This document shows positions 9,300 through 20,269 of a stretch of 64,000 nucleotides of DNA, in pieces. Each line of letters begins with the position of its first letter. The stretch's first letter is position 1. The notes beneath the pieces were generated by a model. That model was given only the letters and a program-made list of their open reading frames with translations. It was not told where the DNA came from and did no database searches. The position numbers were made by a program, and so were the translations under genes. The DNA is from Paramyrothecium sp. XJ0827 (lineage: Eukaryota; Ascomycota; Sordariomycetes; Hypocreales; Stachybotryaceae): NCBI GenBank assembly GCA_020881915.1, contig JAJFPB010000007.1, positions 2,542,001 to 2,606,000 on the forward strand. The letters are read 5' to 3'.

Positions 9300-10456
9300 A
9301 TGGCCAACGCGAACCAGGTTTTCATCGCAGTGATCGGTATTTTACTCTCCCCTTCGCATCGTACACCAATTGAAGCTAACATTGGTATCAAACAGGTGCC
9401 GGAGGTGTTGGGAAATGCTTCCTCTCCCAGCTGCAGACCCTCGCCGCTCGAAGACCATCACCAAAGTTGACCCTTTGCTACATTTCGACCAGCCGAAAAG
9501 CCGTCTACAACGAGGATTACTCCCCTCTTAACGCGGAGTCCGTCCTAGACACCTTGTCCGGTTCTTCCAAGAGCCCCCTGCCCTTGGCGAAGGTTGTCGA
9601 CTACCTTGCTGCCGCCCCCGCCAAGGTTGTCCTTGTCGACAACACAAGCTCGCAAGATGTCGCCGAGCTCTACCCCCAAGCCCTGAGCCGGGGTGTGAGC
9701 ATCGTGACTCCCAATAAGAAGGCATTTTCTGGTTCCTACCAGCTGTGGCAGGATATCTTCTCTGCTGCCACAACCTCTGGTGCTAAAGTCTACCATGAGT
9801 CGTCAGTTGGTGCTGGGCTGCCTGTAATTTCCACACTGAAAGATCTCGTCGACACCGGGGACAAAGTCACAAAGATCGAAGGTGTCTTCAGTGGCACCAT
9901 GTCGTTCCTCTTCAATTCCTTCGCACCCACGGAAGGCCAAGGCGGAAAATGGTCCGAGGAAGTCAAGAAGGCAAAGTCTCTGGGCTATACAGAGCCCGAT
10001 CCTCGGGACGACCTCAACGGTCTCGACGTTGCCCGAAAGCTCACAATCCTTGCACGTCTCGCGGGACTCCCTGTGGAGTCTCCAACATCCTTCCCTGTCC
10101 AGAGTCTGATCCCAAAAGAGCTGGAGTCATGTGCTAGCGGCGAGGAGTTCTTGGAGAAGCTCCCAGCCTTTGATCAGCAAATGGAGGCAACCAAAGCCGA
10201 GGCCGAGAAGGCCGGTAAGGTTGTTCGCTTCGTGGGAAGCATCGATGTTGGTGCCAACAGTGTGAAGGTGGGACTTGAGATGTTTGACCGCTCACACCCT
10301 ATTGCAGCCCTCAAGGGTAGCGATAACATCATCAGTTTCTACACTGAGCGTTATGGCAGCAACCCCCTCATCATCCAAGGAGCGGGTGCAGGAGGCGAGG
10401 TTACAGCAATGGGCGTTACCAGCGACCTGATCAAGGTTGTATCCCAGATTTCGTAG
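9300..10456 (+). CDS. hom6: Homoserine dehydrogenase
   Basis: The enzyme reduces aspartate-4-semialdehyde to homoserine with NAD(P)H, the committed step toward threonine and methionine, in the cytosol. Exons are 9300-9336 and 9396-10456, encoding 365 residues, close to yeast Hom6. The intron falls inside the nucleotide-binding motif; splicing restores VIGAGGVGKCFLSQL, with the glycine loop at residues 13-18. Further family features are VDNTSSQDVAELYP, the catalytic-region VTPNKKAFSG, the signature segment GYTEPDPRDDLNGLDVARK, and a C-terminal GAGAGGEVTAMGV. It is monofunctional: there is no aspartokinase or ACT domain. GCN4/CPC1 control is plausible given the TGACTC at 9236 and the cpc1 gene 4 kb away. 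It is tail-to-tail with a small membrane-protein gene. Confidence 0.95.
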
Positions 10457-10524
10457 TCGCCTCTAGAATAAAATTAAATCGGTCGCAAGTCGTAACGTTT
10501 AGAACTGTTCCTTATTGGATGGAC

Positions 10525-10879
10525 CTATGATCTGCGTTGTCTTGCGTAGTTGTTCGAAGCATCATCGATTTTCGTGTGACTGGAAACCGCTGCACTCTCA
10601 GCAGGATTCGGCGTGGTTGGGTGTTCTTCGGGCCTCGGCTGAGCTATTGACCGCCATATCCACAGGAAGAAATCGAAGACGATGAGGAAAGTGAAGGGAA
10701 GGCTGACAAGAAGACCGAAAGCTATCTGTGCAGGGGTTAGCAATTCGGTCTAGGTATCTGGGGCATACGTTTAGCTGAACACGTACGCAGACAAACGAAA
10801 TGTAGCGGACAAGGAGTGAAGAACCTGGCATAAAAAGGTTGAGCCAGGCCCAGAAGCTATCGTCGGAGTGTTGGTCCAT
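10525..10879 (-). CDS. Small membrane protein of unknown function
   Basis: I do not recognise this protein. Two exons, 10879-10787 and 10725-10525, join in phase across a 61-nt intron with GTACGT donor, TGCTAAC branch point and CAG acceptor, encoding 97 residues. The N-terminal half (MDQHSDDSFWAWLNLFMPG) and the joined stretch FVC-IAFGLLVSLPFTFLIVFD form one or two hydrophobic segments, followed by WIWRS and a polar, Pro/Ser-rich tail ending in RQRRS. It looks like a small single- or double-pass membrane protein of the secretory pathway or mitochondria, but that is inference. It is divergent from TRM8 with only 325 bp between the starts. Textbook splice signals argue that it is real. Confidence 0.6.
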
Positions 10880-11204
10880 ATCGATAGCGGCTGTTGCAAG
10901 GAGAAGAAAGGTGCATCATTCGTCCGTGTCTAGGTGCATTAACAACACAAAAGTGGAAGATTGGCGAAGCTGGTTCTCTGGGGAGCTCCAAGCTCGAACA
11001 CAAAACTAACCTTTTTTCGGCTAGTCGCATTTGGAGTCCAAATTGGTCGCATGATTGCTCCACAGACCTTGACGGCCCATTCACCGCCTTCCTTTTTCGA
11101 AGATTTTGAACCCTCACTTCTCATTCAACCATAGCAACTTTCTCATCTCACTGGCAGTGGCCTCTGACGTGCAGCCTACGGTCAATCGCCAGTCGGAAGC
11201 GGTC

Positions 11205-12122
<918 letters not shown>

Positions 12123-12754
12123 TTGTGTTGTCAAGGTACTCAATTTGAATAACAGTCTGGCTGCACGATACCAAGTCCTTTACTTCCGCAGCACGGTGCT
12201 CTTTCACCTCATCCCGACTCCTTCATAGAGAAATCCGCCTGGAGCGCACTCACGAATAACGACACATCAGTAATTTGATATTATAGGTTCAACAGGGAAT
12301 TTACGGAGCATGAATAGCTGTGGAGAAAGGATTCTTGGCTGCCATATCCATTATCAGTATGGTCAGGAGTTTCATGTGTGTGAATGATGAAAGGCCTCTG
12401 AAATGTCATGTGTTGCAAGGTGTCCAGCCGAGATCGAGGCTGCAGGATCTCACGATAGACTTTGCACTGCATGTATCATTTACTCTATGGCGTACTTTAT
12501 CTGTACACTCCATGAATGACCTGAAGATGAAGGCCACTCGCTTACTTTACCTTATGTAATGCGTCGACCCCAACACGGCCATGAAGCAGTAGCCAGCAAT
12601 TTACGGTACCCCCACTATATGGCGCCGTGACGCAAGTGGATACGGGTAATGAATGCGCCCCGAAGCTGCTGTACTTAGGAGCTGGTCAATCCCACGCCAG
12701 CATTCCCTACCTCAACTCTCCACAGACAATGCGGCCCAGAATATAGCCTTGGCT
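12123..12754. other. Intergenic region between trm8 and the MDM1-like gene
   Basis: Both flanking genes are on the plus strand, so this holds the trm8 3' end and the promoter of the next gene. An in-frame ATG at 12653 would extend the sorting nexin by 34 residues, but those residues look like leader sequence. I see no other feature. Confidence 0.4.
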
Positions 12755-15700
12755 ATGGCCGTGACGCGACGACATGCCGCTCTTGCAGGTCTTATTGCCT
12801 TCGTGGCCTGGGGCTACGCTGTGAGCTGGTTCGCTATTCTTCGCTGGGCCGGCTATGCCTTCGTGGCAGGCATCGTCCTCACCGTGGTCGGCGTCCTGGC
12901 CGCTCTGCTTCTCGTGTCCCGACGCCCTGCTGATCGATCTCCCCGACCAAGCGGAGCCAAGTTCGCGGGCTCCCGCCACTGGCGCTCCGAGGTCGAAGCT
13001 CTTCTCGAGCGCCAATCCTACACAAAGTCGTCGCTAGACCTTGGGGCACCCCGCGTATCCGCCGACCTCGACGAGCTGCTCGACCTGATACTCCGCGACT
13101 TCGTTTGCAGTTGGTACTCGAACATCAGCAAGAACCCGATATTCCCGAACGAGGTGGATCGAACCGTTCGATATGCTCTGTCGAACCTGTGCGAAGCGTT
13201 GCGGGAGAAGGACCTGGCTGAGATCGTAACGACTCGAATCGTGCCGCTCCTTACAGCACACTTTCGTGACTTTTACGACGCTGAGCGCTCGGTGCGAGGC
13301 AAGAAGCTCAACCGCTCAGTCACTGAATCTGAAGAACTGGACCTCGCCATTGCTTCCAAATACCGGGATGGCCGCCTGCACCCGGCTGCGTCTCTGTCCT
13401 TCCCCGACACCAAGATGGTTCAGCAGGATCACCTCCGCTCCATGATAGCCAAGATACTGCCCAGGATACTACCCGAAAACATGGTTTCCAGCCGCTCCGT
13501 AGCTATCATTGTTCGCGAAATCGTTAGTTGCGCCGTTCTCTTCCCAGTCTTGCAGCTCCTGTCCGACCCGGACACGTGGAACCAGCTTATGGAGAACTAT
13601 GGCCGCACCATGCTTCAAGATAGGTCCACGGTGCGGAAACTCAGGGCCGCCCTCGACCAGCATGCGTCTCCCTCTCCCAAGTCTGGCAAAGTGGCGATGA
13701 CTCCTCGAATCGCGGCTGGCGACAGTGAGCGGAAGTTCGAAAAATTCATCAGAGCCATACGTAAAGTCAACAATCTATCGGATGCACGTCGGTTCCGCAG
13801 CGAAGTTGCTAGTCAGCTAAAGCGAGACTCGCTGCAGGACAATATCGACCCTGTGTATCTGCGTCGCTTGGAAATGGGCAAGCGTCTCCTGGACCAGAAG
13901 GTTAACTTCTTGGCTGCTGGAGGTGACCGACGTGATGCGCAGCCTTCCATTACCCAACCACCACTTCCTGCAACCCCCGCGACATCCCGTCTGGAGAACG
14001 CAAACCTTGTCGAACTCTTGCGCGATTCTTCTGGATTGTCATACTTTATGGAGTACATGGATCGCCAGCGGTCGATGCCGCTCGTTCAATTTTGGCTTGT
14101 CGTGGACGGCTTCCGTAACCCGTTGGAGGAGGAAGGCCAGGAAGACGAGCATCTTCCGAGCAACCTACCGATGTGGACAGATTCTGACCGAGTTGATCTC
14201 CAAGAGATTTACCAAGCTTACCTTTCCAAACCCGAGCTCAAGGTCCCAGACGCCTCGAAGACGGAAGTACGCGAATTCCTGCAGGCCAGCAGATCCGCAA
14301 CACCACTACAGTATTTCCGGGCAAGGCGAGCCGTGCTAAGAGCCCAAAGCGCAGTGTTGGAAGAAATGAAAATTCGACACTTTCAAAATTTCAAAAAGTC
14401 CGACCTGTACTACAAGTGCCTTGCGTCCCAGGAGAGCTCGCGGGCGAACGTGCGCTCGCCACCTCCGCAGGCTCCCGTTGGCTCGATGCTGCCGCCCCCG
14501 ACGGCACCAGTAAACCGCTCATCACAAGCCCTGCCCAACAAGCCGAAACCTATCGCCCGTCTGGCGGCAGCAGGCTCCATCGCAAGGCGCAGCGGCTCGA
14601 CCCCGGATCTGAAGAGTCTTGGTGTTAATGGCAATGGAGTTGATCCTTTATCTTTGCCCAGAAGGTCATTTGACGATCAGTCGTCGTCGGCTCCATTATT
14701 CGATGACGATGATGCGGAACAGGACGGAATGATGGACTCAGTTCAAAGTCTCGACCACGAGCCTGTGTCTGCTCAACCGGATACGCATGTGGTACAGGCC
14801 GTCGAGCAAGCCCTCAACAACATCATGGAAGACGACCGTCCACAAACTGCCGAGGATCTCCGAGCCTCCCTATTTCCGGGCCAAGACGATCATGCATCGA
14901 GTCTTTTCTCGGAAAATGATAACCATTCCCTCCGCGGTTCTATCGATTCGGGGAGACCGATGATCTTAGTCAAGGACACGGACAAGCCAAGCTTATCATC
15001 TCTAGGCTTAGTCAGTGCAGCCTCCCGCATCGGAGTGTTTGTAGACGACGACCTTTTTGGCGACGAGGACAAGTACTTGCCAGATAATGGAGATGAGGTG
15101 GACGATGAAACACTGCCAAACGAGGACGAGGAGGTCCACGCGGCTGCCCCAGGTGATTTGGGTTTAGCAGAAGCTATTTCGGCTCTCACAAACGACATCG
15201 ATCGTCTGGTTTCGCAGGAAGCGGTTGTGGATTCATTGACGAGAAAGGCCGAGTTGACAAACAACATGGCTGAGCTCCGGATCTTGCGGAAATCCAAGGC
15301 AAGTTTGCAGAGGGAGATTCGACGCAAAGAGCTTCAGCGCCAGCAATACGTCGTACAAGAAAGCGACAACAGTCTCTATGGGCGTTCGACCATCAAGATC
15401 AAGTCTATACAAGTTGGACGAGAGGATGACGGGAGGGAATTTGCGCTTTACGTTGTAGAAGTGCAACGCAATGCAGGCGAGCAAATGCCCGCTGCGTCGT
15501 GGATCGTGACACGACGTTACAGTGAATTCCACGAACTACATCAAAAGCTTCGGACCAGATATCCATCCGTGCGCAACTTGGACTTCCCCCGACGCCGCAT
15601 GGTAATGAAGTTTCAGAGCGAGTTTCTGCGCAAGCGTCGAGCTGCCCTGGAAAAGTATTTGAGGGAGCTGCTGCTTCTCCCTGATGTTTGCCGCAGCCGG

Positions 15701-16499
15701 GAACTGCGAACGTTCCTCTCGCAAAGTATTATCGCACCAGGCCAGGATCTGGTAGACCGCGCTGATAAAAAGGACATGATAACACGGCTTTATGACTCAG
15801 TTACCGATGGTGTCGAGGACATTCTCGGGAATATTCCCGTTCTTGACCAGCTCTCGGTAGCCGGCCAGAGCCTCATTGCGGCGGCTACGAGCCAGCTCAA
15901 CTCGATGCCCATCAATAATGAAGAGGCGTTTCCAGCCGCCGAGGCTGAAGCGGAATTGAACGCGTACGAAAACAAAGAGGCAGAGCCATTTATCAAACCT
16001 ATCTGCGACATATTCCTAGAAGTCTTTGAATTAAACAGAGGCAATAACTGGCTACGTGGGCGAGCTGTGGTAGTAGTGCTGCAGCAACTTCTGGGAGGCA
16101 CCATCGAGAGGAAGGTGCGAGATAATGTTAAGATGCTGGTGCAAGAAGAGTCGATTCAAAGAGTGCTGGGTACATTAAAGCAGAGCTTGTGGCCCAACGG
16201 ACAACTGAAGCGAGGCGGACAACCGCGAAGTGTGACGGAGAGAAACAAGACTCGCACCGAGGCAAGTCTCATGCTAGCGACCTTGGTTCCGGATCTCGCC
16301 GGCAGTGTTGTCGGAAGGGTCAACGCACAGGCAGCAAGTCGACGCATATTTGCAACACTAAACAACCCCAGACTCAAGTAAGGCCCCCCTCCGTATCCAG
16401 TTCCGCTGCCCGCTGAAACTAATGGCAATCTCACTTAGCGCTCATCTCGTGTTTACTATGCTGGACGAGATCATCTCGGTCCTCTTTGAAGAGGCATGA
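12755..16499 (+). CDS. mdm1: MDM1-type sorting nexin (PXA-RGS-PX-Nexin_C)
   Basis: A membrane-contact-site sorting nexin of the Mdm1/SNX13-14 family, which in yeast tethers the ER to the vacuole and lipid droplets. Exons 12755-16377 and 16439-16499 encode 1,227 residues. An N-terminal hydrophobic hairpin (about residues 7-54, ending LLLVSRR) anchors it in the ER. A PXA domain follows (about 92-290), then an RGS-like domain near 415-575 (SSGLSYFMEYMDRQRSMPL), a long acidic linker, a PX domain (about 873-995, WIVTRRYSEFHELHQKLRTR) and a nexin C-terminal domain from about 1075. The last intron is easily missed: without it the protein ends at NPRLK, with it the nexin C-terminal end LNAHLVFTMLDEIISVLFEEA is restored. 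The ATG at 12755 puts the anchor right at the N-terminus; 12653 is an alternative. Confidence 0.9.
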
Positions 16500-17147
16500 T
16501 CGAAGCCTGCCACTGGAGGCGAAATCACTTTTAAACATTGTTTTTCAAGCACGGCGTATGGCGTCTATTGATATACCTGACCGGAGACGACGAAGAGGGT
16601 CTACAAATGTTTGTAGCCAAGAATAAACCAACAACAAATGATGTATAGTTACGCCGCCATGCATGTCACGTTTGAGGAAACTCGTTGAAATTGGCTGGGC
16701 GAATGTATTCAGCCAGGAGCATTGATTGGCTGCCTTCAAGGTAAAGAAACGACGTGAGCCAAATGCGGCAGTTCCAAGTGCCGGACGAGGCACGTGACAC
16801 ATGGAGTGGAGTGCATGACACCCACTCGTGCGCTAAGCCCACCCACCTCTTAGTCGCATGTAGTCGAGAGAAGCTCTGTCTCCATCCCAGTTTCTCCTCA
16901 CCGAAGCACCTCTTCCCCCCCAGCACCATCGATCTCGTCCCCATTGTGCTGCATCCCACCCGGTCTGGTCCCATCGCGCCGTATCCCTCCATTGGATCGC
17001 AAAAAGGCCCTAGGTTTCGCCTCACCCGCGCAAGACGAACGAAAGAAGCAGCGGCCCTCTCCGTACCCGTACCTGTACCCGGTTTGTCCCTTGGATCCTC
17101 CCGCTGCTACTCGACCGAGTTGTGTCCCGTTCTCCCAGATCGGCATC
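16500..17147. other. Promoter region of the SR protein gene
   Basis: Sequence between the sorting nexin stop and the SRP2-like start. The last 250 bases are very pyrimidine-rich, with repeated CCC/CTC and a GTACCCGTACCTGTACCCG stretch at about 17064-17082, consistent with a highly expressed fungal promoter and leader. No gene is visible. Confidence 0.4.
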
Positions 17148-18742
17148 ATGACCGAGGTCTCGGCCACCCGGCTGTACTTGGGAAACCTCCCACGAAATGG
17201 TCCATACTCATAGCCCTGCTGCACCATGTCGCCAACCCACTGACGCGCTGCCGACAGCTACCAAGGCCGATGTCGAGGCCTTCTTCGCCGCCCATGGCGC
17301 CGGAGAGATCACCGAGGTCAAGGTGATGAATGGTTTCGGCTTCATCGAATACAAGGACCCCATGGATGCGCGAGATGTTGTACCAGGTGAGATTGGCCGC
17401 CCAGGCACTATATTTCGCCTAAGCGCGACGCTGGAAAACCTAGTACTGACTGCCTTGCCTTCGTGACACCACAGCCTATCGTACGTACCCCTTTCGCTTC
17501 GCTCGAGGACGGCGGCAACCCGTAACCAGGATTTCCTTTTCACTAACCCGCTCCTTAAGATGGAACCGACTTCATGGGAGAACGCCTCACCGTCCAGTTT
17601 GCCCGTGGGAGTCGGCACCGCGAGGGTGGCGGCTTTGGCAATCAAGACCGGCCCGTGCCGAGGCCTCGACGAACCCCTCACCGGATGCAAATCACGGGAC
17701 TTCCGAATGATACCAGTTGGCAGGTCTGTGCTTCCTCTTCTCGTCCCTTGTCGCTGGATTGTCTGGATTCCGCCCTCTTGTTCTGTCGCGCATGGAGTGT
17801 TGGTTTTGCTACTTGAACTATCTTCATTTGCCGGGATCCGCGCATCACCTCCTTGCTGCCACGCCGTTCTTGGTCTCGGGAAACCCTCGCGACATCCAAG
17901 GCCCGTCGTCTTGTCGGCCGATGGCCCTGGCCCTTGAACTTTGACGGATGGCGCTCTGTTATCCCCTGGATTTTGTGGACACATTTCGGCAGTTTCTCGT
18001 TCCCAGGACAGCAACTTACGTGGACTCGGAAATAGGACCTGAAAGACTTTGCACGCCAGTCGAGCCTCGACGTGGTTTACTCTGAAACAGGCCGCGACTC
18101 CAATGGTCGAGGGTGAGTTCGCCCCCCCTTGCATCGTTTCGCATGCTGGGGTGCAAGAGCTGACAGTCGACTAGCTTCGTCGAATTTGAGACTGCGGCGG
18201 ATCTACGTACCGCCGTAGAGAAGCTCGATGGTCGCGAGTTTAAAGGAAACCGCGTCCAGTGCGTTGCCGACGTGAGTATCCCTCTTTCTAGCGGCGCGAT
18301 ACGCACAGCTGACGTATGAAACCCGCAGACGCAGCCAGATGTGCCACCACGTGGGGAGCGCGGCCGATCGCGCTCTCCTAACGGCCGCCGCCCATACGCG
18401 CCCCCCGCCGACGATTACGACCGCCGTGGTCCTCCTCCTGCTCCTCGTGGATATAGCCCTCGTCGGGAAGGCTACGGCTACCGTGATCGAAGCCCTCGTC
18501 GTGACTACTACGATGATCGTGCCCGTTACAGGTCTCCTCCTCGCCGGCCTATGGAGGAGTACGGCCCGCCCCGGGGTCGATACGATGACCCGTACCGCCG
18601 CGACTACCCTCCGCCGGCTGATCCGTACGCCAACGGTCGCCCGTACGACCGACCGCCCCCCAGAGATTTCCCTCCACGCGAAGCGCCGTACCCTAGGGAG
18701 GGCTACGCTCGCGAGTATGATCGTGGTGGTCGTTATTGGTAA
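17148..18742 (+). CDS. srp2: SR-type splicing factor with two RRMs (SRP2-like)
   Basis: A nuclear RNA-binding protein of the SR family, closest in layout to fission yeast Srp2. Seven exons: 17148-17199, 17258-17386, 17475-17480, 17560-17723, 18036-18112, 18175-18271 and 18329-18742; 312 residues. RRM1 (about 7-80) begins ATRLYLGNLPRN and includes NGFGFIEY. RRM2 (about 105-175) contains SWQDLKDF, the signature of the second RRM of SR proteins, then RGFVEFE. The C-terminal third is rich in Arg, Tyr, Asp, Pro and Ser with several RSP and RDY units. The third exon is only 6 nt (CCTATC) and adds two residues to RRM1; both inclusion and skipping keep the frame. Intron 4 is 312 nt, several times longer than the others, which suggests regulated splicing. 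Confidence 0.88.
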
Positions 18743-19461
18743 ACACTTTTCTATACCATGAATCTCTACACCCTCCGTGTCCTTTACTCCGTCTCTGTGC
18801 CTCATTTGGCAGAACTGTCCTTGACCGGTAGTTTATTAGATCACTGCCACGTATCCTACCACAGCCTCGGCGCAGCTTGACCTGACGGTTGAGCTGACGA
18901 ACGAATTATTCGATTCTCAAGGATGACATCAACAACGGAGGCCACGGCTTTTGACGAGTAATGGATGGGCGGCCTGAGGAGCACAATTTGACTCGGATGG
19001 TAATCAGATATTTGAGATGGGTCGGAGTGGTAATGAAAACTACGGGGAGAGCACGGATCGTATGAAAGAATGAAGACCTGTATGATTATATCGAAACGTC
19101 AGTTATGCTTCCTTCATTTTTCTCGGTTTATTCTTCTTCATCTTATTTAGGGCTGCAAGGTCTGGCTGGATCATGTATGGCAATATGGATTACAACAAAT
19201 TACATTCGGCTAAATCCAAAACTTTGCATGCCTCAACTTCCGTGAATGACAACCCAACGAGACGCGTTATGCCACTCTCGCCGACTCCCCGATCCACTGC
19301 GTCACCGGCGTAATGCCAGCCGTGCTTCTCATACAGTGGTGTTAGGATACATATAGGTGTACGTGATTGAAGCACACTTGAAGGTGATTCAATCGCTTGC
19401 AAGGGGACAAGAAAGATTACGTTCAAAGTATCTCAACCTCTGGTTTGAATCATATAGAGGC
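18743..19461. other. Tail-to-tail region between srp2 and pex11
   Basis: The two genes converge here, so this is 3' UTR and terminator sequence for both. It is noticeably richer in A and T than the coding regions, with T-rich runs around 19100-19150. There is no supportable gene. Confidence 0.4.
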
Positions 19462-20269
19462 TTAAGCGGTCTTCTTCCACTGCGTGTAGATGCCGATGAT
19501 ACTGCTCACGGTACCAGCGAGACCGACGAAGCCATCGTCGAGCTTCGCCAGGCCAAGGGCAGTGACGGGGATGGTGAGGTCGCAAACGTCGGAGAGGAGC
19601 TGCAGACGGCTGGCAGCGCGTTCGCTACAGAAGACGGCAGATTAGTGTACTGTTGCGCCTCTAAAGGGGCTGTTGGGATGTAGCAAGGTGATACGATGCG
19701 TATGGTGCAGATAGTGGAACTTACAAGGTAATGCGCTTGCTCTCAACAACACCCTCACCGTCCTTCCTGTCAATCTTGGCCTCGCGCTCCTGCAGGCGCC
19801 ACAGGGTGTAGACCTGGGCGACGACGCTGAAAGCAAGCCCCATGGCCCAGAAGCGGTAGGCCTCGCGCTGGACGTCCTTTGCGCGGCCCCACTTGCGGAC
19901 GCCGGCGGCGTCGAGGACGGTGGCCGAGTCGAGGGTCAGGTAGCCGGCGTAACCGAGCTGGCGGCCAACGGCAGTGTAGCGGAGGACGGGGTCGCCGCCG
20001 TGGGGCTGGTCGGCGGCCTGGGAGGCGGCCTTGAGGTGCTCGACGTTCTTGCCGATGCGCATGATCTTGCGGGTGAGGCCGAGCTGCTTCTTGAGGGCGT
20101 CCCAGGGCAGGACGGAGGAGGCGAGGGCGTTGGTGCGCAGGAGGTACCAGGCGTAGAAGCGGGCGAAGTACTGGATGGTGCGCAGGAGCTTGTCGCGGCC
20201 GACGGTGGTGGCGGCGAACTTGAGGTAGTGGGCCACGGAGGGGTGGTAGATGACTGCGTCGGCGACCAT
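19462..20269 (-). CDS. pex11: Peroxisomal membrane protein PEX11
   Basis: PEX11 remodels and elongates the peroxisomal membrane to drive proliferation and division. Exons 20269-19725 and 19624-19462 (intron 100 nt, GTAAGT donor) encode 235 residues, matching fungal PEX11. The N-terminus (VADAVIYHPSVAHYLKFAATTVGRDKLLRTIQYFAR region) carries the conserved amphipathic helix that tubulates membrane. The middle has LGLTRKIMRIGKNVEHLKAA, and the second exon supplies the conserved C-terminus (VCDLTIPVTALGLAKLDDG, then GTVSSIIGIYTQWKKTA). It is divergent from the fructose-1,6-bisphosphatase gene, 2.2 kb away; both pathways are used on fatty acids and C2 carbon, though shared regulation is only inference. 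Confidence 0.95.

Noticed and set aside
17208..18134. 308-codon minus-strand frame across the srp2 introns
   Set aside because: It is antisense to conserved RRM exons and has no family features; the plus-strand model explains the region fully.
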